Shown here: one piece after another, positions 58,501 through 64,000 of the stretch
How the letters are laid out: every line of letters begins with the position of its first letter
Numbering within the stretch: the stretch's first letter is position 1
From: a virus
Strand: one strand, 5' to 3'
Length of the DNA: 64,000 bases
IMG/VR virus record: IMGVR_UViG_3300031857_024892
Location: 62,001-126,000 of that record
Translations under genes and position numbers: made by a program
The notes under the pieces: model-generated
What the model saw: the letters and a program-made list of their open reading frames with translations, nothing else
Databases searched by the model: none
What the model was told of the DNA's origin: nothing

Positions 58501-59079
58501 ATGGCTAAGAAGAGTAGGGTGCAGACTGCACCGGAGGTGTCTGCAGGCGTAGTCATCTTACGTAACGACGATAAGAAGGGTTGGTGCTTCTTGGCATTGA
58601 AGGTGTACGGCAGATTTGATGTCTGCAAGGGGCACGTTGACATGCAGGATGCAGATGTTGTCAGCCCGGCAGGATCGATTGGGCAGATCATGAACACAGC
58701 TGTTCGTGAAGCACGTGAGGAGTGTGGTTATACACTCACTTTTGATCCGGGGGCACCGCTATCGTCAGATGAGCGCATTGCTAGAATGTCCTGGGGAAAT
58801 GAGCACTATGTGTGCAGGAACTTCAACAAGGACGGATCTCCAAAGAAGGACGTCTTCCTTTTTGCTGCCGAGACGCAGTGCGCCAACTTTAAGATTGGCG
58901 TCAACGACAAGGGAATTCGAGAGCACGACGACGGTGTCTGGGTTCCCATCAGTGACATCGATCGCGTTCCACTACACAACTACTTGAAGCCCGGTGTCAG
59001 GTGGGCGGTGGAGACGATGCAGATTGGCCTAAAATCGCAAGCTTTGCTAGAGCGTCTGCAGGAGCTCTCGGAGGATTAA
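58501..59079 (+). CDS. Nudix hydrolase
   Basis: 192 aa. Nudix box with KGHVDMQDAD, an insertion, then TAVREAREECGYTL (REAxEExG core kept). N-terminal VSAGVVILRNDDKKGWCFLA and VFLFAAET follow the fold. Insertion in the Nudix loop is unusual. Candidate substrates are NTPs, NDP-sugars or ADP-ribose; the sugar-nucleotide neighbours make NDP-sugars possible. Confidence 0.8.
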   Translation: MAKKSRVQTAPEVSAGVVILRNDDKKGWCFLALKVYGRFDVCKGHVDMQDADVVSPAGSIGQIMNTAVREAREECGYTLTFDPGAPLSSDERIARMSWGNEHYVCRNFNKDGSPKKDVFLFAAETQCANFKIGVNDKGIREHDDGVWVPISDIDRVPLHNYLKPGVRWAVETMQIGLKSQALLERLQELSED

Positions 59080-59850
59080 TTGGCCCGTGGCAAGTACAGA
59101 TCCCTGGTCAGACGTGTGTCCAGGGACATCATGCACACTATCCTTGACAATGCAGATACGAGACGGTTTAAGACAACTCTGCCGGCACCAGGTTACTACT
59201 ACCTTTGGGATGCTCGGTGTTACAATAGCACCCGCGTTAAGACAGCAGTCGGTTTCGACGTCTCGCTGAAAGTAGTGAGAACACGCGGACGTCGCTATGA
59301 TGTCTTCGCATCTGTCCACTCGGATGACAACGGTAACAGTCACATCGAAGTTGCAATCCACCACGATCCTACGCGGAAGGCGCATCTATCTGATCTCTAT
59401 CCAGAGTTGTGTGGGAGCATCAGGCATGAGCTGGAGCACATAGCTGACGAGGGCGGGCTCGCGGGTCGGGCGCCTAAGCAGAGATCATTCGTTCCCCACA
59501 CACCGAGCAGCGGTAAGATCGTCCACACGATCAACAAGCGGGCCAAGTTGTTCAGCTGCGACTATAGATCTCTGGATGAGTGGGGTCGTGAGGAAGCAGA
59601 TCGGCTTGCGAGGTCGATCAATGGAGATCTATTCAGTTATCTAACATGCTATGAAGAGGTGGGCCCAATCACGCAGGGCATCTTCTACGAGGCGAAGAAG
59701 CGTCGCTGCACTGTCGATGAAGTGCTCATCCGCTACCTCGACCGACTGCAGGCTGCTGACATGATCTCAGACGATGAGTACGACGCAGCATACGACCACC
59801 TGATCGCATGGACAAAGTTGACCTTGCCGACCGCGCTCACACTCGATTGA
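59080..59850 (+). CDS. HExxH putative metallopeptidase
   Basis: 256 aa from TTG directly after the Nudix stop. CGSIRHELEHIADEGGLAG carries HELEH, a zinc-metallopeptidase motif; a later WGREEADRLARS helix might supply a third ligand (Glu). The rest (YYYLWDARCYNSTRV; SHIEVAIHH) is unknown. Activity is inferred from the motif alone. Confidence 0.65.
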   Translation: MARGKYRSLVRRVSRDIMHTILDNADTRRFKTTLPAPGYYYLWDARCYNSTRVKTAVGFDVSLKVVRTRGRRYDVFASVHSDDNGNSHIEVAIHHDPTRKAHLSDLYPELCGSIRHELEHIADEGGLAGRAPKQRSFVPHTPSSGKIVHTINKRAKLFSCDYRSLDEWGREEADRLARSINGDLFSYLTCYEEVGPITQGIFYEAKKRRCTVDEVLIRYLDRLQAADMISDDEYDAAYDHLIAWTKLTLPTALTLD

Positions 59851-59874
59851 CCTACTTATAGACAGGAGGTGTGC

Positions 59875-59979
59875 ATGCTTTTTAGTTCAGTCAAGATGCG
59901 GCAATTTGTCTTTGGTGTCCTGTGTGACACGCTGAACCACCAGCTTGACACGCACGCTTCTGCTTGCGTGGCATCATGA
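59875..59979 (+). CDS. Short protein (34 aa) with strong ribosome-binding site
   Basis: A perfect AGGAGGT (59864-59870) leads to ATG 59875. The product FSSVKMRQFVFGVLCDTLNH... ends at a TGA (59977-59979). Downstream the same frame continues for 55 codons after a Met (59992). Either a separate peptide or the first part of a gene interrupted by TGA. The 356 bases between the HExxH gene and gene 60207 hold this and the next small frame, plus a promoter candidate. Confidence 0.4.
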   Translation: MLFSSVKMRQFVFGVLCDTLNHQLDTHASACVAS

Positions 59980-59991
59980 TGCAAGTGCAGC

Positions 59992-60159
59992 ATGGAAAAG
60001 AGCACACTACAGGAGCGTCAATCGCTCTGGGCGTCTGTCTTCGCTGAGAACGTACTGATCAGCTACGCGACCTACATCTTCTGCTGCGACTTTGTCACCA
60101 CACGTCGAGTCACACGCGGTGACTATGAAAAGCTCGGCGATCTAAGCATCGATGAGTGA
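59992..60159 (+). CDS. Small hypothetical protein in frame with 59875
   Basis: 55 aa (EKSTLQERQSLWASVFAENV, IFCCDFVTTRRVTRGDYEKL). No good Shine-Dalgarno of its own and in the same frame as the 34-codon frame upstream, from which a single TGA and 4 codons separate it. No family recognised. Confidence 0.4.
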   Translation: MEKSTLQERQSLWASVFAENVLISYATYIFCCDFVTTRRVTRGDYEKLGDLSIDE

Positions 60160-60191
60160 CCCGTGCACCGCAGTGCAGGTCGTGTTATAAT
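60160..60191 (+). promoter_or_regulatory. Promoter candidate (CCCGTGC / TATAAT)
   Basis: CCCGTGC (60160-60166), 19 nt, TATAAT (60186-60191) with TGT before it (extended -10). Transcript would begin just ahead of GAGGTGA and the ATG at 60207. Same arrangement as at 42440 and 46397. Confidence 0.58.
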
Positions 60192-60206
60192 GTATTTGAG
60201 GTGACG

Positions 60207-60437
60207 ATGAGCTGGAAGCATGAAGGTAGTTTCGCAAGCGGTATCACGATCTGGACGCTCGAGGAGCAGACGGACAAGTACAGTGAGGTGTCGATCCACA
60301 CGTTTGGCGGCAATGAGGGATACACACTGACACTCGGAATGCACCAGGCGTCCCGCTTCAAGACACTAGAGGATGCGCAAGCTTGCGCATCCGCGATCCT
60401 CAATGCTCAACCCAAGACGAGAAAGAAGAATGGCTGA
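60207..60437 (+). CDS. Hypothetical protein
   Basis: 76 aa from the ATG at 60207 after GAGGTGA; upstream in-frame starts would include the promoter. Beta-rich (GSFASGITIWTLEEQTDKYS; YTLTLGM), then a helix (FKTLEDAQACASAILNA) and basic tail. Contains a 22-bp palindrome at 60371-60392. Overlaps the next gene by 8 nt. Confidence 0.55.
   Translation: MSWKHEGSFASGITIWTLEEQTDKYSEVSIHTFGGNEGYTLTLGMHQASRFKTLEDAQACASAILNAQPKTRKKNG
60371..60392. repeat. 22-bp perfect palindrome
   Basis: GGATGCGCAAG / CTTGCGCATCC with no spacer, inside a coding region. Could form a cruciform or bind a dimeric protein. Confidence 0.7.
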
Positions 60438-60957
60438 GACATGGCTCACATCTGACCTGCACCTGTTCCACAGGAACATCATCGTCTACTGCGGGCGCCC
60501 ACATGCTAACGAGTACGAGATGAACGACGACATCGTCCGTGCATGGAACAGTGTGGTCGCTGATGATGATCGCGTGATCATGGTCGGCGATCTATCAGCA
60601 GGTGTGATGGGACGCTATGACGAGCTACGTGCCCTGATTGGTCGCCTCCGTGGGAGAAAGACGATGATCCGCGGCAACCACGACCACCAGACAGACGCGT
60701 GGTATAAGTCAGCAGGTTTTGCTGAGGTGCACGATTGGCTCATCATTGGTGACAAGCTGTTCATCCACAAGCCCGCGACGAGTATGAGCCCTGACGTGAT
60801 CAGCCTCATCGAGCAAGTGCGCCCACAGCTTGTCGTGCACGGTCACATCCATGACGACCGGCCCAACATCCCGGGCCACTTCAACGTCGCCTGGGATCGT
60901 CACAAGCGCCTCATCAAGATGTCAGAGATTGATACACTGGGTGCACACGTTGTATAG
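60430..60957 (+). CDS. Calcineurin-like metallophosphoesterase
   Basis: 175 aa from ATG 60430. Motifs in order: SDLHLFHRNII (D-x-H), VMVGDLSAG (GD), MIRGNHDHQ (GNHD), and VVHGHIHDD (GHxH). A small two-metal phosphoesterase acting on nucleotides, nucleic acid or phosphoproteins; target unknown. Confidence 0.88.
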   Translation: MAETWLTSDLHLFHRNIIVYCGRPHANEYEMNDDIVRAWNSVVADDDRVIMVGDLSAGVMGRYDELRALIGRLRGRKTMIRGNHDHQTDAWYKSAGFAEVHDWLIIGDKLFIHKPATSMSPDVISLIEQVRPQLVVHGHIHDDRPNIPGHFNVAWDRHKRLIKMSEIDTLGAHVV

Positions 60958-60963
60958 TTTGTT

Positions 60964-61194
60964 GTGACAGGGCAGAAGAAGAGAACAGGGCGAAGACGAC
61001 TTGCTGTGGGTGATCTTGTTGAACACATCAATAAGCAGCATCCAGATCATGGTAAGATCGGCATGGTTACCCGAGTCACTGACCAGACACAGATGATGAG
61101 AATAGCTTTTGTGATGGTTGAAGGCACAGAGCGTGTCTGGTTCATGGGTGACTTTGTGAAACTGAAGGGAGGCGAAGATGATGAAGCCGTCTGA
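60964..61194 (+). CDS. SH3/KOW-like small protein
   Basis: 76 aa from GTG. Basic N-terminus (QKKRTGRRRL) followed by VGDLVEHINKQHPDHGKIGM, VTRV and a RVWFMGDFVKL strand. Small-barrel type protein; overlaps the next gene by 17 nt. Confidence 0.5.
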   Translation: MTGQKKRTGRRRLAVGDLVEHINKQHPDHGKIGMVTRVTDQTQMMRIAFVMVEGTERVWFMGDFVKLKGGEDDEAV

Positions 61195-61696
61195 GATGGA
61201 AGAGAAGTTCCTTGAGTTCACTACACCACGCCTCGTCCTGGCGATCAAGGATCACGGCTATGCGCCTCGTTTCACATTTAAACCGGGACGAGAGTGGCAC
61301 AGGATCCTGCACCAGACAGGCGGAATAGGGTGTCACCATGCCCGGATGTGGTGCACTTTCTTGACACCAAAGCCCAACGTCATTCCAGTACTCAGCGAGA
61401 TCAATGAAACCTGGCTTGACTCAAATGCAGGTGTCTTAAACGTTCGTCTCGACGAGGTGATCAAGTATCGCACCCTAATCAATGAGAAGTTGGGCGCTGA
61501 CTGCAATGTGAGCTACCCTGACTTTGAAGAAGCGATCTATCCGCTTGACTGCACCGTGGAGACGATCCGTGCACTGTGTGAGGATGATCTACCTGACGAC
61601 CTTAACGATCTACTACACTTTGATAATAATTTCAGCATCGTGTTAGGATTAGCTAATCGATGGAACTTGTACATTCTTGGAGAGAATTGTGACTAA
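61178..61696 (+). CDS. Hypothetical protein
   Basis: 172 aa after GGGAGG. Unknown family. Contains APRFTFKPGREWHRILHQTG and CHHARMWCTFL; a short Cys/His cluster is present. C-terminus is acidic with hydrophobic strands. Confidence 0.5.
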   Translation: MMKPSEMEEKFLEFTTPRLVLAIKDHGYAPRFTFKPGREWHRILHQTGGIGCHHARMWCTFLTPKPNVIPVLSEINETWLDSNAGVLNVRLDEVIKYRTLINEKLGADCNVSYPDFEEAIYPLDCTVETIRALCEDDLPDDLNDLLHFDNNFSIVLGLANRWNLYILGENCD

Positions 61697-62210
61697 GAGA
61701 ATTGAAGATCAGCCTGCACCCACAGGTGATGGAACACCTGTCTGGGATCTTGTCGTCTCTGATATGAAGGAGAGAGACAACTTGGGTAGGCAGCGTTATG
61801 GCACGCCGCTTCGAACCTGGAACGGTCGTGATGCGCTTGTCGATGCCTACCAGGAGATCCTCGACCTTGCTGTCTACGTCCGCCAGGAGATTGAGGAGCG
61901 GCGGTCGATCCAGCAGATCTGCGAGCACGTGGCTCTCATTCCAGGCGCTGAAGATTGCACATCCCAGAATGTCATAGAGACGCTGGGAGAGATTGAAGAA
62001 CGTGTCCACATGCTTGAAGCATCCAACAAGGATCTGAGGAAGCGCCTGACAGCACTGCAGAACGAGTCGTCCTACGACGCAGGATTTAGGCGTGGATGCC
62101 AGGCGACATTGGAGCTAGTGGAGCGAGTGCAAGGAAAGCACGTCAGCAACGAGCTACTTGAGAGCGCGATGAACCTACGGAGCAACCACAGTGGACGCTC
62201 GGAAGGATGA
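61689..62210 (+). CDS. MazG-like NTP pyrophosphohydrolase
   Basis: 173 aa from GTG 61689 (GGAGAG nearby). VVSDMKERDNLGRQRYGTPL then NGRDALVDAYQEILDLAVYV follows the phage MazG-like/dATP-dGTP diphosphohydrolase pattern, with an E..xD-type helix. The C-terminal half is a coiled-coil-like helix pair. Third MazG-type domain in the window. Confidence 0.65.
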   Translation: MTKRIEDQPAPTGDGTPVWDLVVSDMKERDNLGRQRYGTPLRTWNGRDALVDAYQEILDLAVYVRQEIEERRSIQQICEHVALIPGAEDCTSQNVIETLGEIEERVHMLEASNKDLRKRLTALQNESSYDAGFRRGCQATLELVERVQGKHVSNELLESAMNLRSNHSGRSEG

Positions 62211-62385
62211 GATCCGCGAGGGTGATCTTGTCCGTGTCTGGGAGACGCGAGAGGGTGTCGTTGTGGGCCGTTATGGCGACGGATACTACGAGGTTCTCGT
62301 AAAGCTGCCCCAGGGAAGGTCACTCGTTAGGGCATGTCGGGAGCAGGATCTCTCTCTTGTGCAGCATCCTGCTGTAAATGAGTGA
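62191..62385 (+). CDS. SH3/KOW-like small protein
   Basis: 64 aa from GTG, overlapping the MazG-like gene by 20 nt. IREGDLVRVWETREGVVVGR, YYEVLVKL strands of a small barrel. Function unknown. Confidence 0.5.
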   Translation: MDARKDEIREGDLVRVWETREGVVVGRYGDGYYEVLVKLPQGRSLVRACREQDLSLVQHPAVNE

Positions 62386-62396
62386 TAGTTATCTGC

Positions 62397-62846
62397 ATGC
62401 TACGTAGATACATCATCAATGAGATTAGAAAGGTCATCCTCAACGAGAAAGCGAAGGAAGACAAGAAGAGCGGCGGCACCTGTCCTCGAGCAACGCAGGA
62501 CTCTGTCCTTAACACAAAGAACCGCAACAAGGCGATCAAGAAGCTGGGCTACGGTCCTGCTAATCCTGCAAAGCCTGGTGACTTCTGGGAAGAGAAAGCA
62601 GAGATGTGGGATGACATTCCTGTCTCTGAAGCGGAGGATATGCTGTGCGGGAACTGCGCTGCCTTCGACATCTCACCCAAGATGCTTAACTGCATCGAGA
62701 AGGGGCTTGAGGGCGGTGATACCAACGTGAAGGGTTGGGACACGATCAAGGCGGGCAAGTTGGGCTACTGCAAGATGCACCACTTCAAGTGTGCTGCCAA
62801 GAGGACGTGTGACACATGGGTCACGGGCGGACCGATCAAGAAGTGA
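62397..62846 (+). CDS. Cysteine-rich hypothetical protein
   Basis: 149 aa from the ATG at 62397. N-terminal LRRYIINEIRKVILNEKAKE is an amphipathic segment with LNE as a possible (I/L)xE site. The C-terminal half has Cys groups CGNCAAF, C at MLNC, GYCKMHHFKC and RTCDTW, resembling a zinc or Fe-S binding module. Similar modules occur in T4-like phages as proteins of unknown function. Confidence 0.55.
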   Translation: MLRRYIINEIRKVILNEKAKEDKKSGGTCPRATQDSVLNTKNRNKAIKKLGYGPANPAKPGDFWEEKAEMWDDIPVSEAEDMLCGNCAAFDISPKMLNCIEKGLEGGDTNVKGWDTIKAGKLGYCKMHHFKCAAKRTCDTWVTGGPIKK

Positions 62847-62873
62847 CCTGATACTTAGCGTCAGGAGGCACAC

Positions 62874-63575
62874 ATGCCAGTAAGCGACAGCCAGAAGAAA
62901 GTGATCGATTCAGTCCTGACGATCTTTGAGACAGGTAGATTACCTACACCCGGTGCATATGCAACATGCGCAATCTTGTCAGACGGAGCCGGTATTTCCT
63001 ACGGTAAGCACCAGTCAACAGATAGGTCAGGAACCCTAGATAAGATCGTTGACTTGTACATTGCGAAGGGTGGTAAGCAGGCTGACGAGCTCAAGCAGTT
63101 CGTTCCTAAACTTGCGCTGAACGAGACGGCGAAGCTGGATCCCAAGAACATTCCATCCTGGGCGAAGTACCTGATGGGCGTGCTGAAGACAGCGGGTGCT
63201 GACCCCGTCATGCAAGCAGCGCAGGATGAAGTGTTTGATGCCAACTACTGGGTGCCTGCGATGGGCCACGTCCAGCGGATCGGCCTGCAGACCGGCCTCG
63301 GTGCGCTCGTCGTCTACGACACCTGCATCCACAGTGGCAGCGGCGGTGTGGCAATCATCCGAGCCCGTTTCCCAGAGGCTGCTCCCTGCAACGGCGGCGA
63401 TGAGAAGGCTTGGGTGCTGGCCTACATCAAGGCACGCAGAGAGTGGCTTGCAGCCAACAAGAACCCAATCGTCCAGAGGACGGTGTATCGCATGGATGCC
63501 TTCAACGAGATCGCACGGTCAGGCAATTGGGAGTTGGCGACACCTCTCACTGTCCGCGGCGTGAAGATCGTGTGA
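62874..63575 (+). CDS. GH46 chitosanase-like endolysin
   Basis: 233 aa with CAGGAGG upstream. Lysozyme-superfamily GH46 pattern: SVLTIFETGRLPTPGAYATC (catalytic Glu), LSDGAGISYGKHQSTDRSGT (catalytic Asp region), then IVDLYIAKGG and YDTCIHSGSGG. It would cleave peptidoglycan; no signal peptide or SAR segment is visible, so it needs a holin. The small membrane gene at 63856 could be one. Confidence 0.8.
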   Translation: MPVSDSQKKVIDSVLTIFETGRLPTPGAYATCAILSDGAGISYGKHQSTDRSGTLDKIVDLYIAKGGKQADELKQFVPKLALNETAKLDPKNIPSWAKYLMGVLKTAGADPVMQAAQDEVFDANYWVPAMGHVQRIGLQTGLGALVVYDTCIHSGSGGVAIIRARFPEAAPCNGGDEKAWVLAYIKARREWLAANKNPIVQRTVYRMDAFNEIARSGNWELATPLTVRGVKIV

Positions 63576-63599
63576 GATAGATATACTTGGGAGGCAGAC

Positions 63600-63785
63600 A
63601 TGGCACTATCACCAGACGAACTGATTGACATCGCACCCGAGGCGATCGATCTTGTAAAGGCAATCTCTGAGGCGCTTAAGAAGGACGCGGACGGCAAGGT
63701 CCGTGTGACACGTGAGGAAGCCCGTGAGATCCGCACCAAGGTGTTCAAGCTCGCAGTCGAAGTCGCACAGCACGCTATCGACTAA
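63600..63785 (+). CDS. Small hypothetical protein
   Basis: 61 aa with GGGAGGC upstream. All-helical, charged (SPDELIDIAPEAIDLVKAIS; VTREEAREIRTKVFKL). Lies between the endolysin and a membrane protein; could belong to the lysis cassette. Confidence 0.55.
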   Translation: MALSPDELIDIAPEAIDLVKAISEALKKDADGKVRVTREEAREIRTKVFKLAVEVAQHAID

Positions 63786-63795
63786 GGCACAATAA

Positions 63796-63826
63796 CACGT
63801 GCGTCACTGTCGCCACGATCTATAAT
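63796..63826 (+). promoter_or_regulatory. Promoter-like motif (CACGTGC / TATAAT)
   Basis: CACGTGC (63796-63802), 18 nt, TATAAT (63821-63826). Lacks the TG before the -10 box seen at the other three sites. The TATAAT forms the loop of the terminator at 63808-63845. Confidence 0.4.
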
Positions 63827-63845
63827 GATCGTGGCGACACTTTTT
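63808..63845 (+). terminator. Strong terminator with TATAAT loop
   Basis: 13-bp perfect stem TGTCGCCACGATC / GATCGTGGCGACA, loop TATAAT, then C and TTTTT. Ends the lysis-region transcript, 10 nt before the ATG of the next small gene. Confidence 0.88.
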
Positions 63846-63855
63846 AGGAGGCGAC

Positions 63856-63948
63856 ATGCGGTTCACGGTCGACACGACAATCAAGGCGGTGTTCATCCTC
63901 TTCTTCTACTTGCTCTTCTCGGCAATTCGCATCCAGCTAGGTTACTAG
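63856..63948 (+). CDS. 30-aa single-pass membrane peptide
   Basis: AGGAGG 4 nt before ATG 63856. FTVDTTIKAVFILFFYLLFS carries one transmembrane segment and ends SAIRIQLGY. Candidate holin-like or small membrane effector near the endolysin. Too short for family assignment. Confidence 0.55.
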   Translation: MRFTVDTTIKAVFILFFYLLFSAIRIQLGY

Positions 63949-63966
63949 CAGAGCACACATGACTTA

Positions 63967-64000
63967 ATGCAGGCGATCAAGAACCGCTACACACCCGGTG
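63967..64000 (+). CDS. Possible start of a gene running out of the window
   Basis: ATG 63967 opens a frame (MQAIKNRYTPG) that is still open at base 64000. No Shine-Dalgarno is obvious, so this is a weak call. Confidence 0.25.
   Translation, partial: MQAIKNRYTPG

Noticed and set aside
1-64000. tRNA genes or CRISPR arrays
   Set aside because: Gaps between genes are mostly under 120 nt; none shows a cloverleaf with a CCA-type acceptor or T-loop, and no spaced direct repeats were found. A covariance-model tRNA scan was not possible here.
1-64000. Integrase, transposase or attachment sites
   Set aside because: No DDE, tyrosine or serine recombinase motifs and no terminal inverted repeats seen; content fits a lytic phage.

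Overview
The window is an uninterrupted run of about 90 genes, all on the + strand, packed with 1-20 nt gaps or short ATGA/TAATG/GTGA-type overlaps. Baseplate and fibre-like genes, a T4 gp32-like SSB, a RecA/UvsX recombinase, a DnaB-type helicase, an endolysin and many small unknown proteins make it part of a large tailed phage (myovirus-like, probably jumbo). No integrase, transposase, rRNA, convincing tRNA or CRISPR array was seen. The host cannot be named from the sequence. One GapR/DUF2312-like protein would fit an alphaproteobacterium, but only weakly.

Layout. 1-3762: baseplate/hub-like genes. 3791-10606: replication core (family A polymerase domain, HD hydrolase, gp32-like SSB, RecA, 5'-3' exonuclease, helicase). 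10638-18371: nucleotide and repair genes (class II ribonucleotide reductase, ClpP-like protease, two ThyX homologues, HhH-GPD and Fpg/Nei glycosylases, MazG-like proteins, a MazG-HAD fusion). 18415-23862: fibre-like and other structural proteins separated by strong terminators. 23867-34178: J-domain protein, deoxyribosyltransferase, two sugar-nucleotide epimerases, a full DNA polymerase III alpha subunit, a kinase fused to a thymidylate-synthase-like domain, thymidine kinase, DHH phosphoesterase, dCMP deaminase. 34192-42439: mostly unknown, probably virion or internal proteins, with SOD-like and pterin-dehydratase-like members. 42487-51465: second 5'-3' exonuclease, GroEL, Hsp20, sigma factor, GreA-like factor, SpoU methyltransferase, DinG/XPD-like helicase. 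51472-56469: small genes and a 1225-aa unknown protein. 56469-64000: GIY-YIG nuclease, ferritin-like protein, cytidylyltransferase, cupin, Nudix, HExxH protein, phosphoesterase, MazG-like protein, GH46-like endolysin and small membrane proteins.

How it fits together. The phage brings its own fork (polymerase III alpha plus a family A polymerase, helicase, SSB, recombinase, two FEN-like nucleases), a large dNTP supply and sanitation set, protein-folding and proteolysis helpers, and its own transcription factors. The most unusual points are: a sigma factor that stops before region 4.2, followed by a separate small HTH gene that looks like the missing part; a repeated promoter-like motif (CCCGTGC, 18-19 nt, TATAAT), one copy of which precedes that sigma gene; a nucleotide kinase fused to a truncated thymidylate-synthase-like domain with the dCMP-type Asp; and a recurring N-terminal amphipathic segment ending in (I/L)xE, resembling T4 capsid-targeting sequences.
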